Shown here in pieces: positions 15,044 through 21,169 of a stretch of DNA of 28,360 bases (position 1 is its first letter; every line of letters starts with the position of its first letter). The notes beneath the pieces were generated by a model. It did not search any database. It was given only the letters and a program-made list of their open reading frames with translations, and was not told where the DNA came from. The DNA comes from Candidatus Shapirobacteria bacterium (GTDB lineage Bacteria; Patescibacteriota; Microgenomatia; UBA12405; UBA6130). Made by a program: the position numbers and the translations under genes. The stretch covers positions 1 to 28,360 of the forward strand of contig JALTFB010000023.1 in the NCBI GenBank assembly GCA_027007615.1, written 5' to 3'.

Positions 15044-16321
15044 TTAGTTCCTAGCTCCGCCTCTGGGCGGAGTTATTTTTTCTTTTCCCACCCACTTCTG
15101 CAACACCTTAGGAACTACTATCGAACCATCTTTCTGCTGGTAATTTTCCAAAATAGCAATTATTGTCCGCTGCATGGCAAAGCCGGTGGCATTAAGAATA
15201 TGGGCATAATCGCGCCGGCCGGTTTTGCGGCTAACACGAATATCCAAACGGCGCGCCTGGTAATCACCGCAATTACTGGCCGAATGCGTTTCCCGATACT
15301 TTTTCTGGCTGGGAATCCAAACTTCGATATCATAGCGCCGCCGTTGCGGCTGGGCCAAATCGGCGCTGCACATTTTCACCACCCGATAATGCAATTCTAG
15401 TCCCTGCATCAGCTTCTCCTCTAAGCCTACTAAAAATTCATGCTCCTCATCTGATTTTTCCGGTAAAGTAAAGGAAATAAGCTCTGTTTGTTCAAATTGA
15501 TGGACACGGAAAATCCCCTGGACATCTTTGCCATAACTGCCGGCTTCACGCCGAAAAGCGCCGGAAAAACCAACATAACGCCGCGGCAATTCCGCCTCTC
15601 TGAAAACATCGCCGGCATGGCGGGCTACCAGGGCATGTTCCGTAGTTGCCGTCAAAACCAAACCGTCTTTATCTAAAAGATACATATCGTCCCAACCGCC
15701 GTGTTCGCCGTAACCCAAAGATGCCTCAAATTCCTTTTTCATTAACACCGGAGGAATTATGGGGATAAAGCCATTTTTTACCGCCAAAGAAAAACTGTAT
15801 TCCGCTAAAGCCATTTCCAATAAAGCCGCATCTCCCAAGAGAAAGCCAAAACGGGGACCGGAAATTTTAGCCGCTCTCGCCACATCAATAATTCCCAACT
15901 TCCCCCCAAGAGTTAAATGATTCCGTGGCGTAAAACTGAATTGCCGCTGTTTTCCACAACGGCGGATTACCGCATTATCGGCTTCGCTTTTGCCCGACGG
16001 CACATCAGCGGCATTCATATTTGGTAACAGCCATAGAGCCAGACGCCATTTTTCCTCCACTTCTTTCAGCTTGCTTTCCAACTCCTGGATCTTTTGCCGC
16101 AACTGCCGCTGGCTTTTAATTAATGACGCGGTTGGTTTGCCCTTATTTTGGCGCCGGAATTGGTTGCGTTCAGCTTGCAGTTTCTGCAATTTTTGAACAA
16201 TCTGCTGCCTTTTTTCATCCCAAACCAGCCAATCATCCACCAGCTTAGGCCTCAAACCTCGGCTGCGGAGATTCTTGCGGACGGCAGCCATATTTTGGCG
16301 GACAAATTTTACATCTAACAT
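15044..16321 (-). CDS. serS: Seryl-tRNA synthetase
   Basis: A 425-residue class II synthetase charging tRNA-Ser. An N-terminal tRNA-binding coiled-coil arm (about residues 30-100, Lys/Gln/Glu-rich) is followed by the catalytic core. Motif 2 lies in SGAFRREAGSYGKDVQGIFRVHQFEQ and motif 3 in NATGFAMQRTIIAILENYQ. The conserved core ends near LQKWVG; the last ten residues (ITPPRGGARN) are encoded by a hairpin and look like a chance extension. It follows the HD gene after 25 bases. The ATG has AGAAGG 11 bases upstream and also TATAAT five bases upstream, so it may be expressed both from the operon and from its own leaderless promoter. Confidence 0.95.
   Translation of the reverse strand: MLDVKFVRQNMAAVRKNLRSRGLRPKLVDDWLVWDEKRQQIVQKLQKLQAERNQFRRQNKGKPTASLIKSQRQLRQKIQELESKLKEVEEKWRLALWLLPNMNAADVPSGKSEADNAVIRRCGKQRQFSFTPRNHLTLGGKLGIIDVARAAKISGPRFGFLLGDAALLEMALAEYSFSLAVKNGFIPIIPPVLMKKEFEASLGYGEHGGWDDMYLLDKDGLVLTATTEHALVARHAGDVFREAELPRRYVGFSGAFRREAGSYGKDVQGIFRVHQFEQTELISFTLPEKSDEEHEFLVGLEEKLMQGLELHYRVVKMCSADLAQPQRRRYDIEVWIPSQKKYRETHSASNCGDYQARRLDIRVSRKTGRRDYAHILNATGFAMQRTIIAILENYQQKDGSIVVPKVLQKWVGKEKITPPRGGARN
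15055..15082 (+). terminator. Terminator-like hairpin at the serS end
   Basis: CTCCGCC (15055-15061), a TCTG loop and GGCGGAG (15066-15072), followed by TTATTTTTT on the plus strand. No plus-strand gene precedes it. It lies inside the last codons of serS on the other strand and may be a mobile repeat tip rather than a working terminator. Confidence 0.4.
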
Positions 16322-16326
16322 ATTTG

Positions 16327-16332
16327 ATTATA
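16327..16332 (-). promoter_or_regulatory. Possible internal -10 box for serS
   Basis: TATAAT on the minus strand, five bases (CAAAT) before the serS ATG, the same spacing as at secA. There is no recognisable -35, and the AGAAGG just upstream could instead serve as a distant ribosome site. Confidence 0.3.
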
Positions 16333-16346
16333 CCTTCTCATGATAA

Positions 16347-16937
16347 TTATAAGCCCAATTCATGGCTGATTCCCTGCATCGCCTTCAAAACAACCGCCAT
16401 TAATTCATCTACGGAAATCCCCAATTTTTCCGCTCCCAGGCGAACATCGTCGCGATTAACGCCGCGGGCAAAGCTTTTCTCCCGAAAACGCCGCAGAATA
16501 TTTTCCACCCGAAGATCAGCCAAGCGGCGGCTCGGTAAAACCAATGCCGCGGCAACGATTAGCCCCGTTAACTCGTCACAGCCAAAAAGCGACCATTCCA
16601 TCAACGTCTTGGGCATTACTTTAGTATTTTTCCAATTATGGGCGGCGATCGCCCGTAAAACTGTTTCCGGAACTTCCACTCCTTCACTAGCCAAAATATC
16701 GGGAGTGGCCAGGCCATGCTTTTCCAGGGGCACATTGTCTTGATAATCCAGATCATGCAGCAAACCGGCAGCTGCCCATTCCTGGCGAGTTTCTTTTATT
16801 TCATCAGAATGATTCGCTTTAAAAAAATCATAAAGCCCTCCCATAGCCGCTTCCACCGCCAGCATATGTTTGACTAAATTTTTATTTTCAAAATATTTAT
16901 TCAAAATCGCCAGCAATTTTTCTCTTTTTGCCTTCAT
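16347..16937 (-). CDS. HD-domain phosphohydrolase
   Basis: A 196-residue cytoplasmic metal-dependent hydrolase. The HD pair is in AAAGLLHDLDYQD (about residues 55-67), preceded by an early His (VKHMLAVE, about 19-22), with IAAHN further on and DELTG as the likely final metal ligand. This is the arrangement of HD proteins acting on phosphoester or nucleotide substrates. The substrate cannot be named. Its ATG overlaps the lysS stop by four bases, so it is in the greA-lysS operon. HD proteins in synthetase operons may clear damaged or signalling nucleotides, but that is inference. Confidence 0.85.
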   Translation of the reverse strand: MKAKREKLLAILNKYFENKNLVKHMLAVEAAMGGLYDFFKANHSDEIKETRQEWAAAGLLHDLDYQDNVPLEKHGLATPDILASEGVEVPETVLRAIAAHNWKNTKVMPKTLMEWSLFGCDELTGLIVAAALVLPSRRLADLRVENILRRFREKSFARGVNRDDVRLGAEKLGISVDELMAVVLKAMQGISHELGL

Positions 16938-18388
16938 TTTCGCGGCCGTAAGGTCGGAAACAAAATAACATCCTTTAAAGCGGGCTGGTCTGTCAAAAAC
17001 ATTGCCAAACGGTCAATCCCCAAACCCCAACCGGCCGTCGGCGGCATAGCATATTCCAAAGCCCGCAAATAATCCTCATCCAGGCGTTCCGTTTCCTTCG
17101 CTCCCCGTCGAGCCATTTTCTCCTCTTCCTGCCAGCGGCATCGTTGGTCAAGCGGGTCATTTAACTCATTATAGGCCTTTATTAATTCCGTTCCGTCTAA
17201 GAGCAACTGGAATGAGGCAATTTTTTGCGGCTCGCCCTCCTTCCGCTTCGCCAAGGCAATCATTGCCGCCGGATAATCTATCACAAAAGCTGGACCTTTG
17301 ACTTCCGGCCGCAAATATTTTTTGTAAAGCTTATCGTAAATTTTTCCCAAACTTTCTACTTTTTCCCACTCCAAAGGCATATTTCTCTTCCGTAAATAAG
17401 CCTTCAGCTTGGCGGCGTCATCGAAATCAAAAATATCAAACCCTATCTTTTTCTTTAATTCTTGGGAAAAATCAAGCCGCGGCCAAGGAGAACGAAAATC
17501 AAACTCCTTACCTTGATAACTTATTTTTGTGGTCCCTTTAATTTTCTTAACCAGCCATCCCAAAAGCTTTTCGCTAAATTCCATCAGGCGCTGGTAATCA
17601 GTATAGGCCCAATAAAATTCCACTTGGGTAAACTCGGGATTATGGTGCTTGTCTATCCCCTCATTGCGAAAATCGCGGCTTACTTCATAAACTTTCTCAA
17701 AACCGCCAACAATGAGTCGTTTCAAATAAAGCTCGTCAGAAATCCGCAAATAGAAATCACTGGCCAACGCTTTATGGCGGGTAATAAACGGCTGAGCCGC
17801 GGCACCTCCGTAAATCGGCTGCAAAATCGGCGTCTCCACTTCCAAAAAACCATGCTTATCTAAAAATTCCCGCACCAGCCGCAAAATCCGGCTCCGGGTT
17901 ATAAAAACCTGGCGCCCGGCTGAATTCATAATTAAATCCAAATAGCGGCGGCGATAGCGGCTTTCGATATCTTTCAGGCCATGCCATTTTGACGGTAAGG
18001 GGCGCAATGCTTTGCTCAAAAGCCGGAAAGATTTAACATCAATTGTAATCTCTCCCGCCTTTGTCTTAATTACCTTCCCCTCCACGCCCAGAAAATCCCC
18101 GATATCAAGAAGCTTTAATATCTGATAATTTTTCAACCGCTTCTTTTGGAACCAAAGCTGCACTTTTCCGGAATTATCGGCCAAATCCATAAAGATTAAC
18201 CCGCCATGCCCCCGAATCGCCATAATCCGCCCGGCTGTTTTTACGCTATGGCCCAGCAAATCCTTCGCTTCGGCGCAGTTTTGCTTCTTAATAAATTTGC
18301 TAGGGTAAGGAGTTATTCCCGCTTGCTCCAGCTGGGCCAACTTGCCTAATCGTTGTTGGCGCAAAAATGCTAAGCGCTGTTTTTTCAT
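16934..18388 (-). CDS. lysS: Lysyl-tRNA synthetase, class II
   Basis: A 484-residue class IIb synthetase. An N-terminal OB anticodon-binding domain lies at about residues 48-140 (TAGRIMAIRGHGGLIFMDLADNSGKVQLWF). Motif 2 is in VSRDFRNEGIDKHHNPEFTQVEFYWAYTDY, and motif 3 in GWGLGIDRLAMFLTDQ near the end, followed by VILFPTLRP. Length is normal. It begins nine bases after greA with AAGAGA as a modest ribosome site, in one operon with greA, the HD gene and probably serS. Confidence 0.95.
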   Translation of the reverse strand: MKKQRLAFLRQQRLGKLAQLEQAGITPYPSKFIKKQNCAEAKDLLGHSVKTAGRIMAIRGHGGLIFMDLADNSGKVQLWFQKKRLKNYQILKLLDIGDFLGVEGKVIKTKAGEITIDVKSFRLLSKALRPLPSKWHGLKDIESRYRRRYLDLIMNSAGRQVFITRSRILRLVREFLDKHGFLEVETPILQPIYGGAAAQPFITRHKALASDFYLRISDELYLKRLIVGGFEKVYEVSRDFRNEGIDKHHNPEFTQVEFYWAYTDYQRLMEFSEKLLGWLVKKIKGTTKISYQGKEFDFRSPWPRLDFSQELKKKIGFDIFDFDDAAKLKAYLRKRNMPLEWEKVESLGKIYDKLYKKYLRPEVKGPAFVIDYPAAMIALAKRKEGEPQKIASFQLLLDGTELIKAYNELNDPLDQRCRWQEEEKMARRGAKETERLDEDYLRALEYAMPPTAGWGLGIDRLAMFLTDQPALKDVILFPTLRPRK

Positions 18389-18397
18389 TCTCTTATT

Positions 18398-18856
18398 TTA
18401 GCTTATTGTTTCAATGCGAGCAATCAGATATTTGCTTGTCCCCCGTGGCGTTGTTATTTCCACGATGTCTCCAACCATTTTGCCCATCAGCTGCTTTCCC
18501 AAGGGAGAACGGTGTGAAATGCGCCCCTTGAGAGGATCGCTTTCTCCATCGCCAACAACATCCAACACTTTTTCTTTATCGGCCACTTTTACCGTAACCC
18601 GCACCCCAACACCTACTTTATTAGGATTGCTGTTCTGCACGATTTTTACATCGTCAAGCTGAACCTCCAAGTCGCCAATTTGCTGATTGACCATGGCCAC
18701 CGTTTCCCGAAGTTGGTGATAAGCGGAGTTTTCCGCTAAATCCCCCTCCTGGCGGGCTAATTCCATTTCTTCAACCAGCTGTTCTCTCTTTTGCTTTAGG
18801 GCAACCAGCTTACGCTGCAAGATTTTATGGCCCTTGCTTGTCATAACATTACTCAT
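18398..18856 (-). CDS. greA: Transcript cleavage factor GreA
   Basis: A 152-residue factor that rescues backtracked RNA polymerase by stimulating cleavage of the nascent RNA. An N-terminal coiled coil (about 5-75) carries the acidic tip DLAENSAYHQLRE that enters the polymerase secondary channel. A C-terminal FKBP-like domain contains GRISHRSPLGKQLMGKMVGDIVEI. Length is close to the usual 158. A clear AAGGAGA lies five bases before the ATG. It stands behind a roughly 130-base leader with an intrinsic terminator and alternative hairpins, so its transcription is probably attenuated. Confidence 0.95.
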   Translation of the reverse strand: MSNVMTSKGHKILQRKLVALKQKREQLVEEMELARQEGDLAENSAYHQLRETVAMVNQQIGDLEVQLDDVKIVQNSNPNKVGVGVRVTVKVADKEKVLDVVGDGESDPLKGRISHRSPLGKQLMGKMVGDIVEITTPRGTSKYLIARIETIS

Positions 18857-18883
18857 TTTTTCTCCTTATATTTTAAAAACATT

Positions 18884-18906
18884 AAAAAACCCCCTGGCGA
18901 GGGGGT
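18884..18906 (-). terminator. Intrinsic terminator in the greA leader
   Basis: On the minus strand, ACCCCC (18906-18901), loop TCGCCA, GGGGGT and T-run to 18884. It lies between the greA promoter and its ribosome site, with no gene upstream to terminate, so it should act as an attenuator. Confidence 0.8.
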
Positions 18907-18943
18907 AACTTATATTCCTTATATCCCCCCGCTACTTTAGCGG
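18901..18943 (-). promoter_or_regulatory. Antiterminator region of the greA leader
   Basis: Segments in order on the minus strand: 1 = CCGCTA (18943-18938), 2 = TAGCGGGGGG (18934-18925), 3 = CCCCC (18905-18901), 4 = the terminator's GGGGG. Pairs 1:2, 2:3 and 3:4 exclude one another, as in a classical attenuator. Segment 2 begins with the TAG stop of the leader peptide, so a ribosome there would block 1:2. Confidence 0.6.
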
Positions 18944-18982
18944 AAATTCAACATAAAGGCCACAAATATAAAATTTCATCAT
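18932..18982 (-). CDS. Leader peptide in the greA leader
   Basis: A 16-codon frame, MMKFYICGLYVEFPLK, starting about three bases after the predicted transcription start and stopping at TAG inside hairpin segment 2. It has no ribosome site and would be translated leaderless. It is rich in aromatic residues (four of 16) with two lysines, one right before the stop. Which amino acid or stress it would sense is unclear. It could be fortuitous. Confidence 0.45.
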   Translation of the reverse strand: MMKFYICGLYVEFPLK

Positions 18983-18991
18983 GATACGGAT

Positions 18992-19020
18992 AGTATAGGG
19001 TTGCCTCTATAGATTGTCAA
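18992..19020 (-). promoter_or_regulatory. Sigma70 promoter of the greA-lysS operon
   Basis: On the minus strand, TTGACA (19020-19015), 17 bases, TATACT (18997-18992). Both boxes are strong. Predicted start is A at 18985. The -35 contains the stop codon of a transposase remnant. Confidence 0.8.
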
Positions 19021-19175
19021 GGAAATATACAGGTTACATACTTTTGAAACTCAAGAGCCGCTGTTAACAGATAATCAATGGGTGATTGATCATTTAAAGA
19101 TTTCTCTGGCCTAACAGTATTCCATTTCCAAGACGAAATGTATCTTGCCAGATGGTGGCTTATTTTCTCATTATC
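19017..19175 (-). pseudogene. C-terminal fragment of an IS transposase
   Basis: A 52-codon open stretch without a start ends in TGA at 19017. It reads as the tail of a DDE integrase-type transposase (IS3/IS481 style): ARYISSWKWNTVRPEKSLN followed by SPIDYLL, matching the family's Yn..RPH.SLg..tP.eyl ending. An in-frame stop lies close upstream, where the repeat copy at 19173 begins, so the rest of the element is lost. It is not functional. Its end touches the greA promoter. Confidence 0.7.
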
Positions 19176-19208
19176 CTGGACTCCCCGATTTTATCGGGGA
19201 ATCAGCAT
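19173..19208 (+). repeat. Shortened copy of the composite repeat
   Basis: ATCCTGGACT, a CCCCGAT/ATCGGGG hairpin, and AATCAGCAT. The left end resembles the first hairpin of the full repeat and the right end the second, as if the middle (including the spacer) were deleted. It is followed by the same 28-base linker as the next copy. Confidence 0.5.
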
Positions 19209-19239
19209 AACAATGGAAGGTGAAGCGCGTTGTAGAGGT

Positions 19240-19370
19240 GTCATCCTAAACTTTTCCCCGACGATCCGCCAGCTGGCGGAGTCGGGAAAAGTTCAGGATC
19301 TTCAGGGAGTGGTGGAACAACAATGTAAATAAGATACCAACTGAAGATGCTGAGCTAAACTCAGCATGAC
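19240..19370 (+). repeat. Composite double-hairpin repeat, copy B
   Basis: GTCATCCTAAAC hairpin (19240-19305), whose long stem includes CTTTTCCC/GGGAAAAG and whose tip is the palindrome TCCGCCAGCTGGCGGA. A 35-base spacer follows, then CTGAAGATGCTGAG hairpin to CTCAGCATGAC (19341-19370). Confidence 0.8.
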
Positions 19371-19398
19371 AATGGAGAGTGAAGTGTGTTGCAGAGAT

Positions 19399-19508
19399 GT
19401 CATCCTGATTTTTCGACGAAGTCGGAAAGTTCAGGATCTTCAGTATGTGGTGAGCCAACAATGCAAACAGGACACTCCCTGAAGATGCTGAAAAAATTTC
19501 AGCATGAC
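19399..19508 (+). repeat. Composite double-hairpin repeat, copy C
   Basis: GTCATCCTGA hairpin (19399-19443, tip CGACGAAGTCG), a 35-base spacer that is 22/35 identical to copy B's, and CTGAAGATGCTGA hairpin to TCAGCATGAC (19479-19508). The last ATG in ATGAC is an alternative in-frame start for the sortase. Confidence 0.8.
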
Positions 19509-19543
19509 AATGATGTTCAAGACCGCATTGTCTCCGAAGATGA

Positions 19544-19549
19544 TAAAAT
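19544..19549 (+). promoter_or_regulatory. Possible -10 box for leaderless sortase
   Basis: TAAAAT followed by five bases and the ATG at 19555, as at secA and serS. No good -35 is visible. Confidence 0.25.
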
Positions 19550-19554
19550 CAACC

Positions 19555-20259
19555 ATGAATCGGCTAAAGCGATTTTTCCATCCCCGCCTAATCGGCAAAA
19601 CCGTCCGCGCCGGGCGGCGGCGGCGAGAAACGTTATTTTACAACCCGCCGCCCTTACGGGCTTTCATCTTTGGCGGCGGCACCGCTTTTCTCTTATTGGC
19701 CATTATTCTAGCCTCTATTTGGTATTTCCCTTTAATCAGCGCTTTTTGGCGCTATAAATTTGGCCCGCCGCTCAAAATTACTCCACCTATCGCCGCTCCA
19801 ACACAAAAAATTGACTACCATAATTTCTTTATTTTTATTCCCAAAATTAAAGCCAAAGCGAAAGTGTTTGCCAATACGCCCACCGATAACCGCCAAAAAT
19901 ACTTGGATGTCCTTCAGCGCGGCGTGGCTCATGCTAAAGGGAGCGGTTTTCCCGGCCAAGGAAAGACCATTTACCTTTTTGCCCATTCCACCAATAGCCC
20001 TTTTTACGCCACCCGCCTAAACGCTGTTTTTATGCTTCTCGACCAGCTTCAATCCAGCGATGTCATCATTATTTATTTCAGCGGCCATCAATACCGCTAT
20101 AAAGTTGTGAAAAAAATAATTGTTAGCCCAAAAGCTACAAGCTACATCCATTCCCCTCCTATAAATAACCGGGAAACTCTCATCTTACAAACATGTTATC
20201 CTCCCGGAACTATTTGGAAACGGCTTTTGGTCTTTGCCACCTTTCAAAAAAAGATTTAA
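19555..20259 (+). CDS. Sortase (class D/E-like transpeptidase)
   Basis: A 234-residue membrane-anchored sortase from the ATG at 19555. A basic N-terminus (KTVRAGRRRR) and one membrane helix (about 40-58) are followed by the sortase barrel. His144 (LFAHST), Cys214 (LQTCYPPGT) and Arg223 (WKRLLV) are the catalytic triad. The TCYPPGT pattern fits class D/E enzymes. An earlier in-frame ATG at 19504 would add 17 residues encoded partly by the repeat, which is unlikely. The enzyme would join surface proteins to cell wall or pilus subunits; a candidate substrate with an LPQAG signal lies directly downstream on the opposite strand. Confidence 0.88.
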   Translation: MNRLKRFFHPRLIGKTVRAGRRRRETLFYNPPPLRAFIFGGGTAFLLLAIILASIWYFPLISAFWRYKFGPPLKITPPIAAPTQKIDYHNFFIFIPKIKAKAKVFANTPTDNRQKYLDVLQRGVAHAKGSGFPGQGKTIYLFAHSTNSPFYATRLNAVFMLLDQLQSSDVIIIYFSGHQYRYKVVKKIIVSPKATSYIHSPPINNRETLILQTCYPPGTIWKRLLVFATFQKKI

Positions 20260-20267
20260 TTCTCACT

Positions 20268-20284
20268 CCGGGCATCAAGCCCGG
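20268..20284. terminator. Hairpin between converging sortase and DUF11 genes
   Basis: CCGGGC, loop ATCAA, GCCCGG. It sits nine bases after the sortase stop. No T-run follows on either strand, so its role as a terminator is uncertain. Confidence 0.35.
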
Positions 20285-20338
20285 CCGCATTACATCATGG
20301 AAAGGATATCTCTAATCGTTTGTTCTTTACTAATTTTT

Positions 20339-20947
20339 TTAGAAGAGTTCGCCGCGGCCGATCTTACGGCCAACATAGCCTAAAGAAAAAAGCGCGGCAA
20401 TAATAATTCCACTGGCTGCTAAGTTAGCACCGGCCTGAGGCAATTTTCCGGCAGCAACTAAAAATTGGGCCTGGTCGGCATCGCTCAAGCCATTGCTTTT
20501 GGCTTCCACACGATTTACTATAGCCAAAGGTTGGCTGGATAGCTGAGCCGTCTTTATAACCTGGACACGAATTTTTTCAGTACTTTCAGCGCCTGCTTTT
20601 AAATGGGCGATTTCCCAACTAATAATTTTTTGCTGCTCATTGTAAGTCCCGGGATGGAAAATAGGCTTAACATAATTGGGCAACGCATCATTGACTTTAA
20701 TATTATCTAAATCTTGGTCACCGCTATTGCGGACAATAATACGAAAGTCTATAAGATTACCTCTGGTAAAAGTAGTCCCCGGCAAATTATCATGCCAGCT
20801 GCTATCGGTAACAGCCTTAATTTGTTTATCCACTACTAGCTGCCGCGTGGATTGACCTTCATTATACAAATAAGCATGAGCCGGCTTTATCAAGCCTGCC
20901 AATAAACTTATCATTAAACCAGTTAAGAGAAATAGCCTCATCTTCAT
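20339..20947 (-). CDS. DUF11-type surface protein with LPQAG sorting signal
   Basis: A 202-residue exported protein. Signal peptide about residues 1-25 (ending AHA). A single DUF11-like beta domain spans about 40-165, with the usual phrases FTRGNLIDFRIIVRNSGDQDL, IKVNDALPNYV and ISWEIAHLKAG. The C-terminus has LPQAG at 169-173, a hydrophobic helix (about 175-193) and a basic tail (RKIGR), which is the layout of a sortase substrate. The motif departs from LPxTG by having Ala for Thr. It faces the sortase gene. No ribosome site precedes the ATG; a second in-frame ATG is two codons later. Confidence 0.8.
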   Translation of the reverse strand: MKMRLFLLTGLMISLLAGLIKPAHAYLYNEGQSTRQLVVDKQIKAVTDSSWHDNLPGTTFTRGNLIDFRIIVRNSGDQDLDNIKVNDALPNYVKPIFHPGTYNEQQKIISWEIAHLKAGAESTEKIRVQVIKTAQLSSQPLAIVNRVEAKSNGLSDADQAQFLVAAGKLPQAGANLAASGIIIAALFSLGYVGRKIGRGELF

Positions 20948-20979
20948 GGGAATTGTATATAACTAAGAGTTATAGGTTA

Positions 20980-21007
20980 AGTATATCACAGATCTGCCAT
21001 CTGTCAA
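20980..21007 (-). promoter_or_regulatory. Sigma70 promoter for the DUF11 gene
   Basis: On the minus strand, TTGACA (21007-21002), 16 bases, TATACT (20985-20980). Predicted leader is about 26 bases. A second -10-like TATACA lies six bases before the ATG, so a leaderless start is also possible. Confidence 0.6.
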
Positions 21008-21021
21008 CCCCGAAGGTCAAA

Positions 21022-21040
21022 AAAAGTCACGCTGACTTTT
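21022..21040. repeat. Perfect inverted repeat upstream of tRNA-Glu
   Basis: AAAAGTCA, CGC, TGACTTTT. It lies between the divergent tRNA-Glu and DUF11 transcription units, 18 bases before the tRNA. It could be an operator or a small bidirectional terminator-like hairpin. Confidence 0.5.
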
Positions 21041-21057
21041 GATAAAATAAGACCATA

Positions 21058-21132
21058 GGCCCTATCGTCTAGCGGCTAGGACATCGCCCTCTCACGGCGA
21101 AAACCCGGGTTCGATTCCCGGTAGGGTCACCA
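21058..21132 (+). tRNA. tRNA-Glu (CUC)
   Basis: A 75-base cloverleaf. Acceptor stem GGCCCTA pairs with TAGGGTC (one G-U), discriminator A and encoded CCA. Anticodon stem TCGCC/GGCGA encloses loop CTCTCAC with anticodon CTC at 21091-21093, reading GAG. The T-arm has GGTTCGATTCC. CCA is encoded in the gene. A promoter is not clear; TAAAAT at 21043-21048 is a possible -10. Confidence 0.95.
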
Positions 21133-21169
21133 AAAATCCTTGCAAAATTGGTTGAAATGGTTACGGTGG

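Noticed and set aside
15055..15082. Genuine terminator for a plus-strand gene
   Set aside because: No plus-strand gene precedes it; it is listed only as a terminator-like hairpin.
14891..19508. CRISPR array
   Set aside because: The repeats are palindromic composites with only three full copies, in both orientations, at different sites; spacers are homologous rather than unique, and no cas gene is present.
19138..19757. Small plus-strand frames in the repeat region (19138-19332 and 19386-19757)
   Set aside because: They run through palindromic repeats and the sortase in another frame; composition is not protein-like.
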